A stretch of 64,000 nt of DNA from Pseudomonas kilonensis (GCF_001269885.1 NZ_LHVH01000035.1:434001-498000), one strand, 5' to 3'. Positions 28,340 to 37,751 are shown, counted from the stretch's first letter. The notes: generated by a model from the sequence alone, not told the origin. A program made the numbers and translations.

Positions 28340-29773
28340 ATGACCCTCTACGTGAACCTCGCCGAATTGCTCGGTACCCGCATCGAACAGGGCTTCTACC
28401 GCCCCGGCGACCGGCTGCCGTCAGTGCGGGCATTGAGCACGGAACATGGGGTCAGCTTGAGTACGGTGCAGCAGGCCTATCGCGTGCTGGAAGACAGTGG
28501 GCTGGCGATGCCGAGACCCAAGTCCGGCTATTTCGTCCCCGTGGGCCGCGAACTGCCGGACCTGCCGGTGGTAGGCCGTCCGGCCCAGCGCCCAGTGGAT
28601 ATTTCCCAGTGGGACCAGGTGCTGGAGCTGATCCGCGCCGTGCCGCGCCCGGACGTGGTGCAACTGGGACGCGGCATGCCGGATATCAATTCGCCGACCA
28701 TGAAACCGCTGCTGCGCAGCCTGGCGCAGATCAGCCGTCGACAAGACATGCCCGGCCTGTATTACGACAACATCTACGGCAACCTCGCGCTACGTGAACA
28801 GATCGCCCGGCTGTCGCTGGACTCCGGCTGCCAGCTGGGGCCCAACGATTTGATCGTCACCACTGGTTGCCATGAGGCCCTGTCGGTCAGCATCCGCGCC
28901 ACCTGCGAACAAGGCGATATCGTCGCGGTGGACTCACCCAGTTTTCACGGGGCCATGCAAACCCTCAAGGGCCTGGGCATGAAGGCTTTGGAGATCCCCA
29001 CCGACCCGCTCACCGGCATCAGCCTGGATGCCCTGGAACTGGCGCTGGAGCAATGGCCGATCAAGGCCATACAGTTGACCCCCAGCTGCAATAACCCGCT
29101 GGGCTACATCATGCCCGACGCTAATAAACGCGCGCTGCTGACCCTGGCACAGCGCTTCGACGTGGCGATCATCGAAGATGATGTGTATGGCGAGTTGGCC
29201 TACACCTACCCTCGCCCGCGCACCATCAAGTCCTTCGATGAAGACGGCCGCGTCCTGCTCTGCAGTTCTTTTTCCAAGACCCTGGCGCCAGGCCTGCGCA
29301 TTGGCTGGGTCGCGCCGGGCCGGTATCTGGAGCGAGCGCTGCACATGAAATACATCAGCACCGGCTCCACCGCGCCACAACCGCAGATCGCCATTGCCGA
29401 ATTTCTCAAGGGTGGGCATTTCGAACCCCATTTGCGCCGGATGCGTACGCAATACCAGCGCAATCGCGACATGATGATCGATTGGGTCAGCCGTTATTTT
29501 CCACCGGGTACCCGGGCCAGTCGCCCGCGGGGCAGCTTCATGCTGTGGGTCGAATTGCCCGACGGTTTCGACACGCTGAAGCTCAATCGGGTCCTGCTCG
29601 ACCAAGGCGTGCAGGTCGCCGTCGGCAGCATTTTTTCGGCATCGGGCAAGTACCGCAACTGCCTGCGGATGAACTACGCTGCCAAGCCAACGGCCCAGAT
29701 CGAAGAGGCTGTACGCAAGGTAGGAACCGCCGCTATCGCGTTGTTGAACGAAACCCAGCGCGACGTCGTCTGA
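28340..29773 (+). CDS. MocR-type regulator (GntR HTH fused to aminotransferase)
   Basis: A 477-residue fusion: an N-terminal GntR winged helix (about 1-75, RPGDRLPSVRALSTEHGVSLSTVQQAYRVLEDSGL) and a fold type I aminotransferase domain (about 100-465). The PLP Lys is in SSFSKTLAPGLRIGW, with the Asp/Tyr pair in IIEDDVYGELAY and the Asn in SCNNPLG. MocR proteins use PLP to sense amino acids or vitamin B6; the effector cannot be read from the sequence. Direct repeats upstream are candidate binding sites. The nearby PLD gene follows after 61 bp on the same strand. Confidence 0.9.
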   Translation: MTLYVNLAELLGTRIEQGFYRPGDRLPSVRALSTEHGVSLSTVQQAYRVLEDSGLAMPRPKSGYFVPVGRELPDLPVVGRPAQRPVDISQWDQVLELIRAVPRPDVVQLGRGMPDINSPTMKPLLRSLAQISRRQDMPGLYYDNIYGNLALREQIARLSLDSGCQLGPNDLIVTTGCHEALSVSIRATCEQGDIVAVDSPSFHGAMQTLKGLGMKALEIPTDPLTGISLDALELALEQWPIKAIQLTPSCNNPLGYIMPDANKRALLTLAQRFDVAIIEDDVYGELAYTYPRPRTIKSFDEDGRVLLCSSFSKTLAPGLRIGWVAPGRYLERALHMKYISTGSTAPQPQIAIAEFLKGGHFEPHLRRMRTQYQRNRDMMIDWVSRYFPPGTRASRPRGSFMLWVELPDGFDTLKLNRVLLDQGVQVAVGSIFSASGKYRNCLRMNYAAKPTAQIEEAVRKVGTAAIALLNETQRDVV

Positions 29774-29834
29774 ACTTTACCCAGGGAAGCAGCACCCAAC
29801 AGCCGATCAACGTGAACAAGCGGAACGATCCTAC

Positions 29835-31400
29835 GTGAGATCCAGACCGATCCTGACTGCTCTGCTGCTAGTCGCCTCGCTGCTGAGCGGCTGCGCCAGT
29901 CTTGATGTCACCCGCGAGCCCTCCCAGGCCTTACCGGCCGCCGAATCTTCGTTCGGCCGCTCGGTCCAGGCCCAGGCTGCCACCCATGAAGGGCGCTCGG
30001 GCTTTCGGCTGCTGTCGGACAGCACCGACGCGTTCATCGCCCGGGCCGAGTTGATTCGTCACGCCCAAGGCAGCCTGGATTTGCAGTACTACATCGTCCA
30101 CGACGGCATCAGCACGCGGATGCTGGTGGATGAATTGCTCAAGGCCGCCGACCGGGGCGTGCGCGTGCGCATCCTGCTGGACGACACCACCAGCGATGGC
30201 CTCGATCAGATCATCGCGACCCTCGCCGCTCATCCGCAGATCCAGATTCGCCTGTTCAACCCACTGCACCTGGGACGCGCCACCGGCGTGACCCGCAGCC
30301 TCGGGCGCCTGCTCAACCTGTCACAGCAACACCGCCGCATGCACAACAAGTTGTGGCTGGCGGACAACAGCATGGCCATCGTCGGCGGCCGCAACCTGGG
30401 CGACGAGTATTTCGACGCCGAACCCAACCTGAACTTCACCGACATCGACCTGCTCGGTGTCGGCCCGGTGGCCGAACAATTGGGGCACAGCTTCGACCAA
30501 TACTGGAACAGCGCCCTGAGCAAACCCATCGAACAGTTCCTGTCCCATCGCCCCACGTCCGAGGACCTGGCCAATAGTCGCCTGCGCCTGCAAGAGTCCC
30601 TGGAGCAGACCCAACAGGAGAATCAAGCGCTCTACCAGCAGTTGACCGCCTACAAGACCCAACCGCGCCTGGACACTTGGCGTGACCAGTTGATCTGGGC
30701 GTGGAACAAGGCGCTGTGGGACGCGCCCAGCAAAGTGCTGGCCAAGGACGAGCCGGATCCGCAGCTATTGCTGACGACCCAACTGGCGCCGGAACTGACG
30801 GGGGTCAGCAAAGAACTGATCATGATTTCCGCCTACTTCGTCCCCGGTCAGCCAGGTTTGGTGTACCTGACCAGTCGCGCCGATGCCGGCGTGTCGGTGA
30901 GCCTGCTGACCAACTCCCTGGAAGCCACCGACGTGCCCGCCGTGCATGGCGGCTATGCGCCGTACCGCAAGGCTCTGCTGCAACACGGCGTACGTCTGTT
31001 CGAGCTGCGACGCCAACCGGGCGACACCGGCAGCAGCCCTCACCTGTTCTACAGTAAATCCTACGGCCAATCGGACTCCAGCCTGCACAGCAAGGCGATC
31101 ATCTTCGACCAGCAGAAATCGTTCATCGGCTCGTTCAATTTCGACCCGCGCTCGGTCCTGTGGAACACCGAAGTCGGCGTGCTGGTGGACAGCCCTGAAC
31201 TCGCCGGCCAAGTGCGCGATCTGGCCTTGCAGGGCATGGCGCCAGCCCTGAGCTATCAGGCCAGGCTGGAGGATGGAACGCTAGTATGGACCACCGAAGA
31301 CAACGGCCAGACGCACGACCTGGACCGCGAACCGGGCAGCTGGTGGCGCCGGTTCAATGCTTGGTTCAGCACGACGATCGGGCTGGAGCGGATGCTTTAG
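29835..31400 (+). CDS. Phospholipase D family lipoprotein (cardiolipin synthase C-like)
   Basis: A 521-residue PLD-superfamily protein with a lipoprotein signal (LLSGCAS, Cys at about 21). Both HKD motifs are intact: HNKLWLADNSMAIVGGRN near 172 and LHSKAIIFDQQKSFIGSFNFD near 418. The layout resembles E. coli YmdC/ClsC, which makes cardiolipin from phosphatidylethanolamine and phosphatidylglycerol. The lipobox suggests the active part faces the periplasm. The start is GTG 29835. The cluster context (MocR gene upstream) gives no clue to regulation. Confidence 0.85.
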   Translation: MRSRPILTALLLVASLLSGCASLDVTREPSQALPAAESSFGRSVQAQAATHEGRSGFRLLSDSTDAFIARAELIRHAQGSLDLQYYIVHDGISTRMLVDELLKAADRGVRVRILLDDTTSDGLDQIIATLAAHPQIQIRLFNPLHLGRATGVTRSLGRLLNLSQQHRRMHNKLWLADNSMAIVGGRNLGDEYFDAEPNLNFTDIDLLGVGPVAEQLGHSFDQYWNSALSKPIEQFLSHRPTSEDLANSRLRLQESLEQTQQENQALYQQLTAYKTQPRLDTWRDQLIWAWNKALWDAPSKVLAKDEPDPQLLLTTQLAPELTGVSKELIMISAYFVPGQPGLVYLTSRADAGVSVSLLTNSLEATDVPAVHGGYAPYRKALLQHGVRLFELRRQPGDTGSSPHLFYSKSYGQSDSSLHSKAIIFDQQKSFIGSFNFDPRSVLWNTEVGVLVDSPELAGQVRDLALQGMAPALSYQARLEDGTLVWTTEDNGQTHDLDREPGSWWRRFNAWFSTTIGLERML

Positions 31401-31447
31401 GGGGCGACCGCGTTCATGACAACCCGCTTGTGGAGGCAGACCGCTTT

Positions 31448-31540
31448 TGTGGCGAGGGAGCTTGCTCCCGCTGGACTGCGAAGCGGTCCCGGCTTTTGCG
31501 GTTGCTGCGCAACCGAGCGGGAGCAAGCTCCCTCGCCACA
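31448..31540. repeat. REP doublet, family B
   Basis: A second repeat class, tgtggcgagggagcttgctc and its inverse, with inner arms ctgcgaagcggtc / ttgctgcgcaacc. Two other windows (42934 and 62141) carry the same class. Confidence 0.82.
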
Positions 31541-31555
31541 GGGGTTTCGGGGTTT

Positions 31556-32698
31556 TCAAGCGGGTTCTGTTGCCCCGAACGCCCCTTGGCGCAACAGCAG
31601 GATCACCAGGCCAAACGCCCCTGCCGCCATGAACAAAGGCAGCGCATGCCCGCTGATCCACTGGCTGCCCGCTCCCGCCGCCAGCGGGCCGACCAGGCAA
31701 CCAAGGCCCCACAGTTGCGCGACATGGGCGTTGGCCCGCACCAGCGCATCGTCGCGGTAACGCTCGCCGATCAGGATCAGCGACAAGGTGAACAAACCGC
31801 CGGCACTGGCGCCGAACAGCACCCACAGCGGCCAGATCAACAGGGTATCGATCAACAGCGGAACCGCCAGGCTCGATAACGTCAGCGCCACCGCACAGCC
31901 CGTCAACAGGGCCCGGCGAGACACGCGATCGGCCAGGGCACCGATGGGCAACTGCAACAGGGCATCACCGACCACCACGGTGCTGACCATCGCCAGCGCG
32001 ATGTCGGCGGTGAAGCCCTGGCGCAGGCAATACACCGGCAGCAACGTGAGGATCATGGCCTCGAACGCGGCGAACAACGAGACCGCCCAGGCAATCGCCG
32101 GCAAGCCTCGGCAAAACGTCCACAAATCGCCAAACGTAACGCTGCCGGCCTCGCTGCTCGGCGCACCGCTACGGCCCAGCAACAGCAAGGGTGCGACCAA
32201 CAGCAGGCCGACGCCCACCCAGAACCCGTAGTCATGATCGGTCCCCAGTGCGCCCAGCAGCAGCGGACCGGACAACTGGCTCAGGGCATAGCTGCTGCCG
32301 TACAGCGCCACCAGTCGCCCACGCCATTTCTCAATGACCAGTTGATTGATCCAGCTTTCACCCAGAATGAACACCAGGGTCAGGACCACGCCAATCACCA
32401 GGCGCAGCAGCAACCAGACCGAATAGCTCGGCAGCAGCGCCAGCAGGCCGATGGACACCGCGCCGCCCCACAGGCACAGACGCATCAACGCCGCCGTGCC
32501 AAACCGCGCCGCCAGCCGGCTGGACACCTTGGCCCCGAGCAATACCCCCACGGCCGGCATGGCGGCCATCACACCAATGGCGAACGAGCCATAGCCCCAG
32601 CCCTCCAGGCGCAGCGACACCAGCGGCATGCTCACGCCCAAGGCCAGGCCGACGCTCAGGACAGACGCCAACACGGCGAAATAGGTCGCCCAACGCAT
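31556..32698 (-). CDS. MFS transporter (YcaD-like)
   Basis: A 380-residue major facilitator with twelve predicted membrane helices. The inter-helix 2-3 loop reads GAKVSSRLAARFGTAAL and the matching loop in the second half GALADRVSRRALLTG. The substrate is unknown. It has the place of PA5311, next to the kauB-like gene but on the same strand and separated by a REP doublet. ATG 32698 (MRWATYFAVL) has AGGAG seven bases upstream; the 31-codon open extension runs into the REP. Confidence 0.87.
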   Translation of the reverse strand: MRWATYFAVLASVLSVGLALGVSMPLVSLRLEGWGYGSFAIGVMAAMPAVGVLLGAKVSSRLAARFGTAALMRLCLWGGAVSIGLLALLPSYSVWLLLRLVIGVVLTLVFILGESWINQLVIEKWRGRLVALYGSSYALSQLSGPLLLGALGTDHDYGFWVGVGLLLVAPLLLLGRSGAPSSEAGSVTFGDLWTFCRGLPAIAWAVSLFAAFEAMILTLLPVYCLRQGFTADIALAMVSTVVVGDALLQLPIGALADRVSRRALLTGCAVALTLSSLAVPLLIDTLLIWPLWVLFGASAGGLFTLSLILIGERYRDDALVRANAHVAQLWGLGCLVGPLAAGAGSQWISGHALPLFMAAGAFGLVILLLRQGAFGATEPA

Positions 32699-32747
32699 TT
32701 CCACGCTCCTGTGGAGGGTTATCAATCTCAGCCATCCCCCAAAACAC

Positions 32748-32837
32748 TGTGGGAGCGAGCTTGCTCGCGATAGCGGCGCAACATTCAACAAAGTCGTCGA
32801 CTGTCATACCGCTATCGCGAGCAAGCTCGCTCCCACA
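32748..32837. repeat. REP doublet, family A
   Basis: Inverted cores tgtgggagcgagcttgctcg and cgcgagcaagctcgctccca lie between the MFS gene and the aldehyde dehydrogenase gene. Confidence 0.88.
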
Positions 32838-32888
32838 GGGGGGATCAGCGCTGTTTGAAGCCCCGGACAGGATCCGGGGCCATCATCC

Positions 32889-34382
32889 TCAGAGCTTGAT
32901 CCAGGTCGACTTCAGCTCGGTGTATTTGTCGAACGCATGCAGCGACTTGTCGCGACCGTTGCCCGACTGCTTGAAGCCACCGAACGGCGCGGTCATGTCG
33001 CCGCCGTCGTACTGGTTGACCCAGACGCTGCCGGCACGCAAGGCCTTGGCGGTCAGGTGGGCCTTGGAGATGTCCTTGGTCCATACCGCAGCGGCCAGGC
33101 CGTACGGTGTGTCGTTGGCAATCTCGATGGCCTGCTCGGCAGTGTCGAAGGCAATGACCGACAACACCGGGCCGAAAATCTCTTCCTGAGCGATTTTCAT
33201 CGCGTTGCTCACGCCATCGAAAATCGTCGGCTCGACGTATGTACCGCCCGTTTCCTCAAGGATGCGCTTGCCGCCGGCCACCAGTTTGGCGCCGTCGCTG
33301 TGCCCGGCCTCGATGTAGGACAGCACGGTGTTCATCTGCTGGGTATCGACCAGGGCGCCGACATTGGTGGCCGGGTCCAGGGGGTTGCCAGGCTTCCAAC
33401 CCTTGAGGGCTTCGATCACCAGTGGCAGGAAGGTGTCCTTGATGGAACGCTCCACCAACAGCCGCGAGCCGGCGGTGCAGACTTCGCCCTGGTTGAAGGC
33501 GATGGCGCTGGCGGCGGATTCGGCGGCAGCTTGCAGGTCCGGGGCATCGGCGAACACGATGTTCGGGCTCTTGCCGCCGGCCTCCAGCCAGATGCGCTTC
33601 ATGTTCGATTCGCCGGAGTAAATCATCAGTTGCTTGGCGATCTTGGTAGAGCCGGTGAACACCAGCGTATCGACGTCCATATGCAGGGCCAAAGCCTTGC
33701 CGACGGTGTGGCCGTAGCCTGGCAGCACGTTCAGCACGCCTTTCGGAATGCCGGCCTCGATCGCCAGTGCGGCGATGCGGATAGCGGTCAACGGGGATTT
33801 TTCCGACGGTTTTAGCACCACCGAGTTACCGGTGGACAGCGCCGGGCCTAGCTTCCAGCAGGCCATCATCAACGGGAAGTTCCAAGGCACGATAGCGCCC
33901 ACGACCCCCACCGGCTCACGGGTTACCAGACCCAACTGGTCGTGCGGCGTGGCCGCCACTTCGTCGTAGAGCTTGTCGATGGCTTCGCCGCTCCAGCTCA
34001 AGGCTTGGGCCGCGCCGGGAACGTCGATGTTCAGGGAATCACTGATTGGCTTGCCCATGTCCAGGGTTTCGAGCAGGGCCAGCTCTTCGGCATGCTGCTT
34101 GAGCAGGCCGGCGAAACGAATCATGGTGGCTTTGCGCTTGCTCGGTGCCAGGCGCGACCAGACGCCGGAATGGAACGTGGCACGGGCGTTTTCGACCGCA
34201 CGCTGGGCGTCGGCGACGTCACAGCTGGCGATCTTGCCCAACAGACGGCCATCAACCGGGCTGAGGCAATCGAAGGTTTCGCCGGACACCGCATCGGTGT
34301 ACTCGCCATTGATGAAGGCGCGGCCTTCGATCTTCAGGTCGCGGGCGCGTTGTTCCCAATCGGCACGAGTCAGGGTGGTCAT
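32889..34382 (-). CDS. Aldehyde dehydrogenase PuuC/KauB type
   Basis: A 497-residue NAD(P)-dependent aldehyde dehydrogenase. The NAD loop FTGSTKIAKQ, the general-base Glu in LEAGGKSPNIVF and the nucleophilic Cys in NQGEVCTAGSRLL are intact. The closest pathway is polyamine and 4-aminobutyrate catabolism (gamma-glutamyl-gamma-aminobutyraldehyde dehydrogenase; KauB in PAO1). That job fits the adjacent oxidase and PauR. It probably acts in the cytoplasm as a tetramer. A dyad-symmetric site lies 134-154 bp upstream. Confidence 0.88.
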   Translation of the reverse strand: MTTLTRADWEQRARDLKIEGRAFINGEYTDAVSGETFDCLSPVDGRLLGKIASCDVADAQRAVENARATFHSGVWSRLAPSKRKATMIRFAGLLKQHAEELALLETLDMGKPISDSLNIDVPGAAQALSWSGEAIDKLYDEVAATPHDQLGLVTREPVGVVGAIVPWNFPLMMACWKLGPALSTGNSVVLKPSEKSPLTAIRIAALAIEAGIPKGVLNVLPGYGHTVGKALALHMDVDTLVFTGSTKIAKQLMIYSGESNMKRIWLEAGGKSPNIVFADAPDLQAAAESAASAIAFNQGEVCTAGSRLLVERSIKDTFLPLVIEALKGWKPGNPLDPATNVGALVDTQQMNTVLSYIEAGHSDGAKLVAGGKRILEETGGTYVEPTIFDGVSNAMKIAQEEIFGPVLSVIAFDTAEQAIEIANDTPYGLAAAVWTKDISKAHLTAKALRAGSVWVNQYDGGDMTAPFGGFKQSGNGRDKSLHAFDKYTELKSTWIKL

Positions 34383-34515
34383 GCGTGTGTCCTCCTCTTA
34401 TTGAGTACGAACGCCGCGCGGTGCGCAGCGCTTCAAAAGAATTCTGCCCGGCCAGCCTGCTTTCGGCGCTCTTTTCGGCATAGGGCACCCGCCACCCTAA
34501 ACCAGCGGCTGGTCA

Positions 34516-34536
34516 TGTTTCAATATATTTGACACA
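34516..34536. promoter_or_regulatory. Inverted repeat, candidate operator
   Basis: TGTTTCAA-TATAT-TTGACACA has seven of eight bases paired in the arms. It lies in the 235-bp gap between the divergent aldehyde dehydrogenase and cupin genes, so one bound protein could act on both. PauR is a natural candidate, but I know no confirmed consensus to compare. Confidence 0.4.
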
Positions 34537-34617
34537 ACGCTGGCAAACGGCCTTGCGATGTTCGTTTTAATAAACATAGACTCGAGGCCTTCCAAGCGAT
34601 CACTGGGGATCACCCGC

Positions 34618-34980
34618 ATGAGCATTCAGGACATCGTCGATTTCAGCCAGGCCAATACCACCGCCGAACGTTATCGCCCGGACCCGGCCAAGGTGTTCAA
34701 GGGCGATCCCGAGCAAACCGTGTTCAACCACTACAGCAGCCCCTGTGGGCAAATGAACGCGGGCGTATGGGAAGGCGCCGTCGGCCAGTGGACGGTCAAT
34801 TACACCGAGCATGAGTATTGCGAGATCGTCCAGGGCGTTTCCGTGCTGCGGGACGACGATGGCAATGCCAAGACCCTGCGAGCCGGCGACCGTTTCGTGA
34901 TTCCAGCGGGGTTCAAGGGTACTTGGGAAGTGCTGGAGCCGTGCCGCAAGATTTACGTGGTGTTCGAGCAGAAGGCTTGA
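34618..34980 (+). CDS. Cupin domain-containing protein (DUF861-like)
   Basis: A 120-residue single-domain cupin. The two cupin motifs are NYTEHEYCEIVQGVSVLRDDDG and GDRFVIPAGFKGTWEV. The family resembles the ethanolamine/ureidoglycine-type small cupins (DUF861). No catalytic role can be assigned. It starts at ATG 34618 (GGGGA before it) and is divergent from the aldehyde dehydrogenase gene, which suggests a link to polyamine or amine use. Confidence 0.82.
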   Translation: MSIQDIVDFSQANTTAERYRPDPAKVFKGDPEQTVFNHYSSPCGQMNAGVWEGAVGQWTVNYTEHEYCEIVQGVSVLRDDDGNAKTLRAGDRFVIPAGFKGTWEVLEPCRKIYVVFEQKA

Positions 34981-35002
34981 GGATTTGTGCGGCCTGGGCC
35001 GG

Positions 35003-35084
35003 CCTCATCGCGAGCAAGCTCGCTCCCACAGGGATCTGAGGCGTCATAAGGTCCAGTGTGGGAGCGAGCTTGCTCGCGATGAGG
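35003..35084. repeat. REP doublet in reversed order, family A
   Basis: Here the two cores point outward-in the other way: cctcatcgcgagcaagctcg...ccca first, then tgtgggagcgagcttgctcg...gatgagg. It fills the gap between the cupin gene and the rpmG terminator. Confidence 0.82.
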
Positions 35085-35098
35085 TCCTGACAGGCAAC

Positions 35099-35133
35099 AA
35101 AAAAGGCCCGTATCTCGCGATACGGGCCTTTTT
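35099..35133 (-). terminator. Rho-independent terminator after rpmG
   Basis: aaaaaaggcccgtatc and gatacgggccttttt form a long stem with a short loop; it lies about 21 bp after the rpmG stop. Confidence 0.9.
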
Positions 35134-35153
35134 CGTAAGAAGGGAAAAATCAA

Positions 35154-35309
35154 TTACTTGATTTTGCCTTCCTTGTAGATCACGTGCTTGCGAACAACCG
35201 GATCATATTTCTTGATCTCGATTTTGTCCGGGGTAGTACGCTTGTTCTTGTCGGTAGTGTAGAAGTGACCAGTACCGGCGCTCGAGATCAAACGAATCAA
35301 TTCACGCAT
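35154..35309 (-). CDS. rpmG: 50S ribosomal protein L33
   Basis: A 51-residue L33 read directly from the minus strand: it begins [19 protein letters not shown] and ends YKEGKIK. It is the four-cysteine-free (zinc-independent) form, since no CxxC pair is present. AGGGAGCTAATC lies before the ATG. It follows rpmB by 11 bp, the usual rpmBG operon. Confidence 0.95.
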   Translation of the reverse strand: MRELIRLISSAGTGHFYTTDKNKRTTPDKIEIKKYDPVVRKHVIYKEGKIK

Positions 35310-35320
35310 GATTAGCTCCC

Positions 35321-35554
35321 TTAAACCTTGCCATCGCGACGAAGTTCGGCCAGCACGACACTGATGCCACGCTTGTCGATGATGCGCATGCCCTTGGCAG
35401 ATACGCGCAGACGCACAAAACGTTTCTCTTCTTCAACCCAGAAGCGGTGATGCTGCAGGTTCGGCAGGAAACGACGACGGGTTTTGTTGTTTGCGTGGGA
35501 AATGTTATTCCCAGTCACCGGACCCTTACCGGTAACTTGACAGACTCTCGACAT
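35321..35554 (-). CDS. rpmB: 50S ribosomal protein L28
   Basis: A 77-residue L28: the N-terminus [16 protein letters not shown] and [12 protein letters not shown] are family signatures. It is the first gene of rpmB-rpmG. The 436-bp region upstream (35555-35990) has no gene I can support on either strand; it must hold the rpmBG promoter and a GGCGCCAGGCGCC-type dyad near 35622, plus the leader of the peptide-binding gene. Confidence 0.95.
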   Translation of the reverse strand: MSRVCQVTGKGPVTGNNISHANNKTRRRFLPNLQHHRFWVEEEKRFVRLRVSAKGMRIIDKRGISVVLAELRRDGKV

Positions 35555-35990
35555 GCCTCAGCCCTCTAAAACCACATGCCCAACCCGGCATGGGTTGGCC
35601 GCTTAATCTCTCAGTCATTTGGCGCCAGGCGCCGCGTTTCTTTAAGGGTCTTACCGGCTACACCTACAGTGAAGGAACCGGGCCCCTAGAAAAGAGCGCT
35701 GCTTTATACCAGAAAGACCACAGTGCAACAACAGCCGATGTGATTTGTCTTCGTAGGATATCCTCGACCAACCGCCCCGAGCGGCGGGGGCAGAGGCTGG
35801 CGCAGCCCCTTACCGCTCGTCGCTGCACGCAGGTTTTTTTCACTTGCGCCGGGTTTTGGCCATCGATACGTCGCCGCAGAGTGCCGGAAAATGCAAAAAG
35901 GGGATAGTCATTTAGCAGCGAGCCCACTAGGGTAGGCCTTTTCCAGACTGCACTCGCAGATGGGCCTTCGACTTGCACAGGAAACCGACC

Positions 35991-37577
35991 ATGCGCCTCG
36001 CTGCCCTACCATTGTTGCTCGCCCCTCTGCTGATCACCCCGCAGGCCTTGGCCGCCGCCCTGAGCGTCTGCACCGAAGCCAGCCCGGAAGGGTTCGATGT
36101 CGTCCAGTACAACTCCCTGACGACCACCAACGCCTCCGCCGACGTGCTGATGAACCGCCTGGTGGACTTCGACACCGCCAGCGGCAAAGTGGTCCCCAGC
36201 CTGGCCGAGCGCTGGGAAGTCTCCACCGATGGCCTGGCCTACGTGTTCAAGCTGCGGCCACAGGTCAAGTTCCACCGCACCGACTACTTCACACCGCGCC
36301 GCGACCTGACCGCCGAGGACGTGAAGTTCAGCTTCGAGCGCATGCTCGACCCGGCGAACCCCTGGCACAAGGTGGCGCAAAGCGGCTTCCCCCACGCCCA
36401 ATCCATGCAATTGCCGGCGCTGATCAAGAAAGTCGACGCACTGGACCCGCTGACCGTGCGCTTCACCCTCGATCACGCCGACTCGACCTTCCTGGCGACG
36501 TTGAGCATGGGCTTTGCCTCCATTTATTCGGCCGAATACGCCGATCAGCTGATGCAGGCCGGCACGCCGGAAAAACTCAACAGCCAACCGGTCGGCACCG
36601 GCCCGTTCATTTTCAGCCGGTTCCAGAAGGACGCCTCGATTCGCTACAAGGCCAACGACGCCTACTTCGGCGGCAAGCCCCAAGTGGATCCGCTGGTCTT
36701 CGCCATCACGCCGGACGCCAACGTACGATTGCAGAAACTGCGCCGCAACGAATGCCAGATCGCCCTGTCGCCCAAGCCGCTGGACGTACAAGCCGCCAAG
36801 CAAGAACCCACGCTGAAGGTCGAGCAGACCGACGCCTTCATGACCGCGTTCGTGGCGATCAACAGCCAGCATCCGCCACTGGACAAGCCTGAGGTGCGCC
36901 AAGCCATCAACCTGGCCTTCGACAAGCCCAGCTACCTCAAGACCGTCTTCGAAGGCACCGCCGAAGCCGCCAACGGCCCTTATCCACCGAACACCTGGAG
37001 CTATGCCAAGCACTTGCCGGGCTACGCCCATGACCCGGCCAAGGCCCGTGACCTGCTGGCCAAGGCCGGCTTGAAGGAAGGCTTCAAGACCACCATCTGG
37101 ACTCGCCCCTCCGGCAGCCTGCTCAATCCCAACCCGAGCCTTGGCGCGCAGTTGCTGCAATCGGACCTGGCGGAAATCGGCATCCAGGCGGAAATCCGCG
37201 TGATCGAATGGGGCGAACTGATCCGGCGCGCCAAGGCCGGCGAACATGACCTGCTGTTCATGGGGTGGGCCGGCGACAACGGCGACCCGGACAACTTCCT
37301 CACGCCACAATTTTCCTGCGCGGCGGTCAAGTCCGGCACCAACTTCGCCCGCTACTGCAACCCCGACCTGGACAAACTGATCAGCGCCGGCAAAACCACC
37401 GGCGAACAAGGCGTGCGTGCCAAGCTCTACGAGCAGGCCCAGGCCCAGATCCAGCAACAAGCCTTGTGGCTGCCCCTGGCGCACCCGACCGCCTTCGCGC
37501 TCACCCGCAAGGATGTGCAGGGTTATGCGGTGAGCCCGTTTGGGCGCCAGGATTACTCCAAGGTCAACCTCAAGTAA
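35991..37577 (+). CDS. ABC transporter substrate-binding protein (peptide/dipeptide type)
   Basis: A 528-residue family 5 solute-binding protein. The signal peptide (about 1-20, LAALPLLLAPLLITPQALA) is followed by SVCTEASPEGFDVVQYN, the two-lobed binding domain and the late FMGWAGDNGDPDNFL motif shared with DppA. It should capture di- or oligopeptides in the periplasm. No permease or ATPase gene lies beside it, so it must use components encoded elsewhere. ATG 35991 has AGGA eight bases upstream; an ATG six codons earlier is less likely. Confidence 0.9.
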   Translation: MRLAALPLLLAPLLITPQALAAALSVCTEASPEGFDVVQYNSLTTTNASADVLMNRLVDFDTASGKVVPSLAERWEVSTDGLAYVFKLRPQVKFHRTDYFTPRRDLTAEDVKFSFERMLDPANPWHKVAQSGFPHAQSMQLPALIKKVDALDPLTVRFTLDHADSTFLATLSMGFASIYSAEYADQLMQAGTPEKLNSQPVGTGPFIFSRFQKDASIRYKANDAYFGGKPQVDPLVFAITPDANVRLQKLRRNECQIALSPKPLDVQAAKQEPTLKVEQTDAFMTAFVAINSQHPPLDKPEVRQAINLAFDKPSYLKTVFEGTAEAANGPYPPNTWSYAKHLPGYAHDPAKARDLLAKAGLKEGFKTTIWTRPSGSLLNPNPSLGAQLLQSDLAEIGIQAEIRVIEWGELIRRAKAGEHDLLFMGWAGDNGDPDNFLTPQFSCAAVKSGTNFARYCNPDLDKLISAGKTTGEQGVRAKLYEQAQAQIQQQALWLPLAHPTAFALTRKDVQGYAVSPFGRQDYSKVNLK

Positions 37578-37614
37578 CCCCGGCCCCACAGCGCCCCTCC
37601 TGTGGGAGCCTGTG

Positions 37615-37657
37615 GAGCTGAGGAGCTGAGGAGCTGAGGAGCTGAGGAGCTGAGGAG
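37615..37657. repeat. 8-bp tandem repeat (gagctgag x5)
   Basis: Five perfect head-to-tail copies of GAGCTGAG occupy 37615-37654 and a further GAG follows. They lie between the peptide-binding gene and a REP doublet, outside any gene. Confidence 0.9.
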
Positions 37658-37659
37658 TC

Positions 37660-37751
37660 TGTGGGAGCAAAGCTTGCTCGCGATAGCGGTTTTACAGCCA
37701 ACAGAAGTGTTGTATGTGACGACGGCATCGCGAGCAAGCTTTGCTCCCACA
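37660..37751. repeat. REP doublet, family A variant
   Basis: Arms tgtgggagcaaagcttgctcg and cgcgagcaagctttgctccca (with aaagc/gcttt in the stem) directly follow the tandem repeat and precede the radC stop. Confidence 0.85.
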
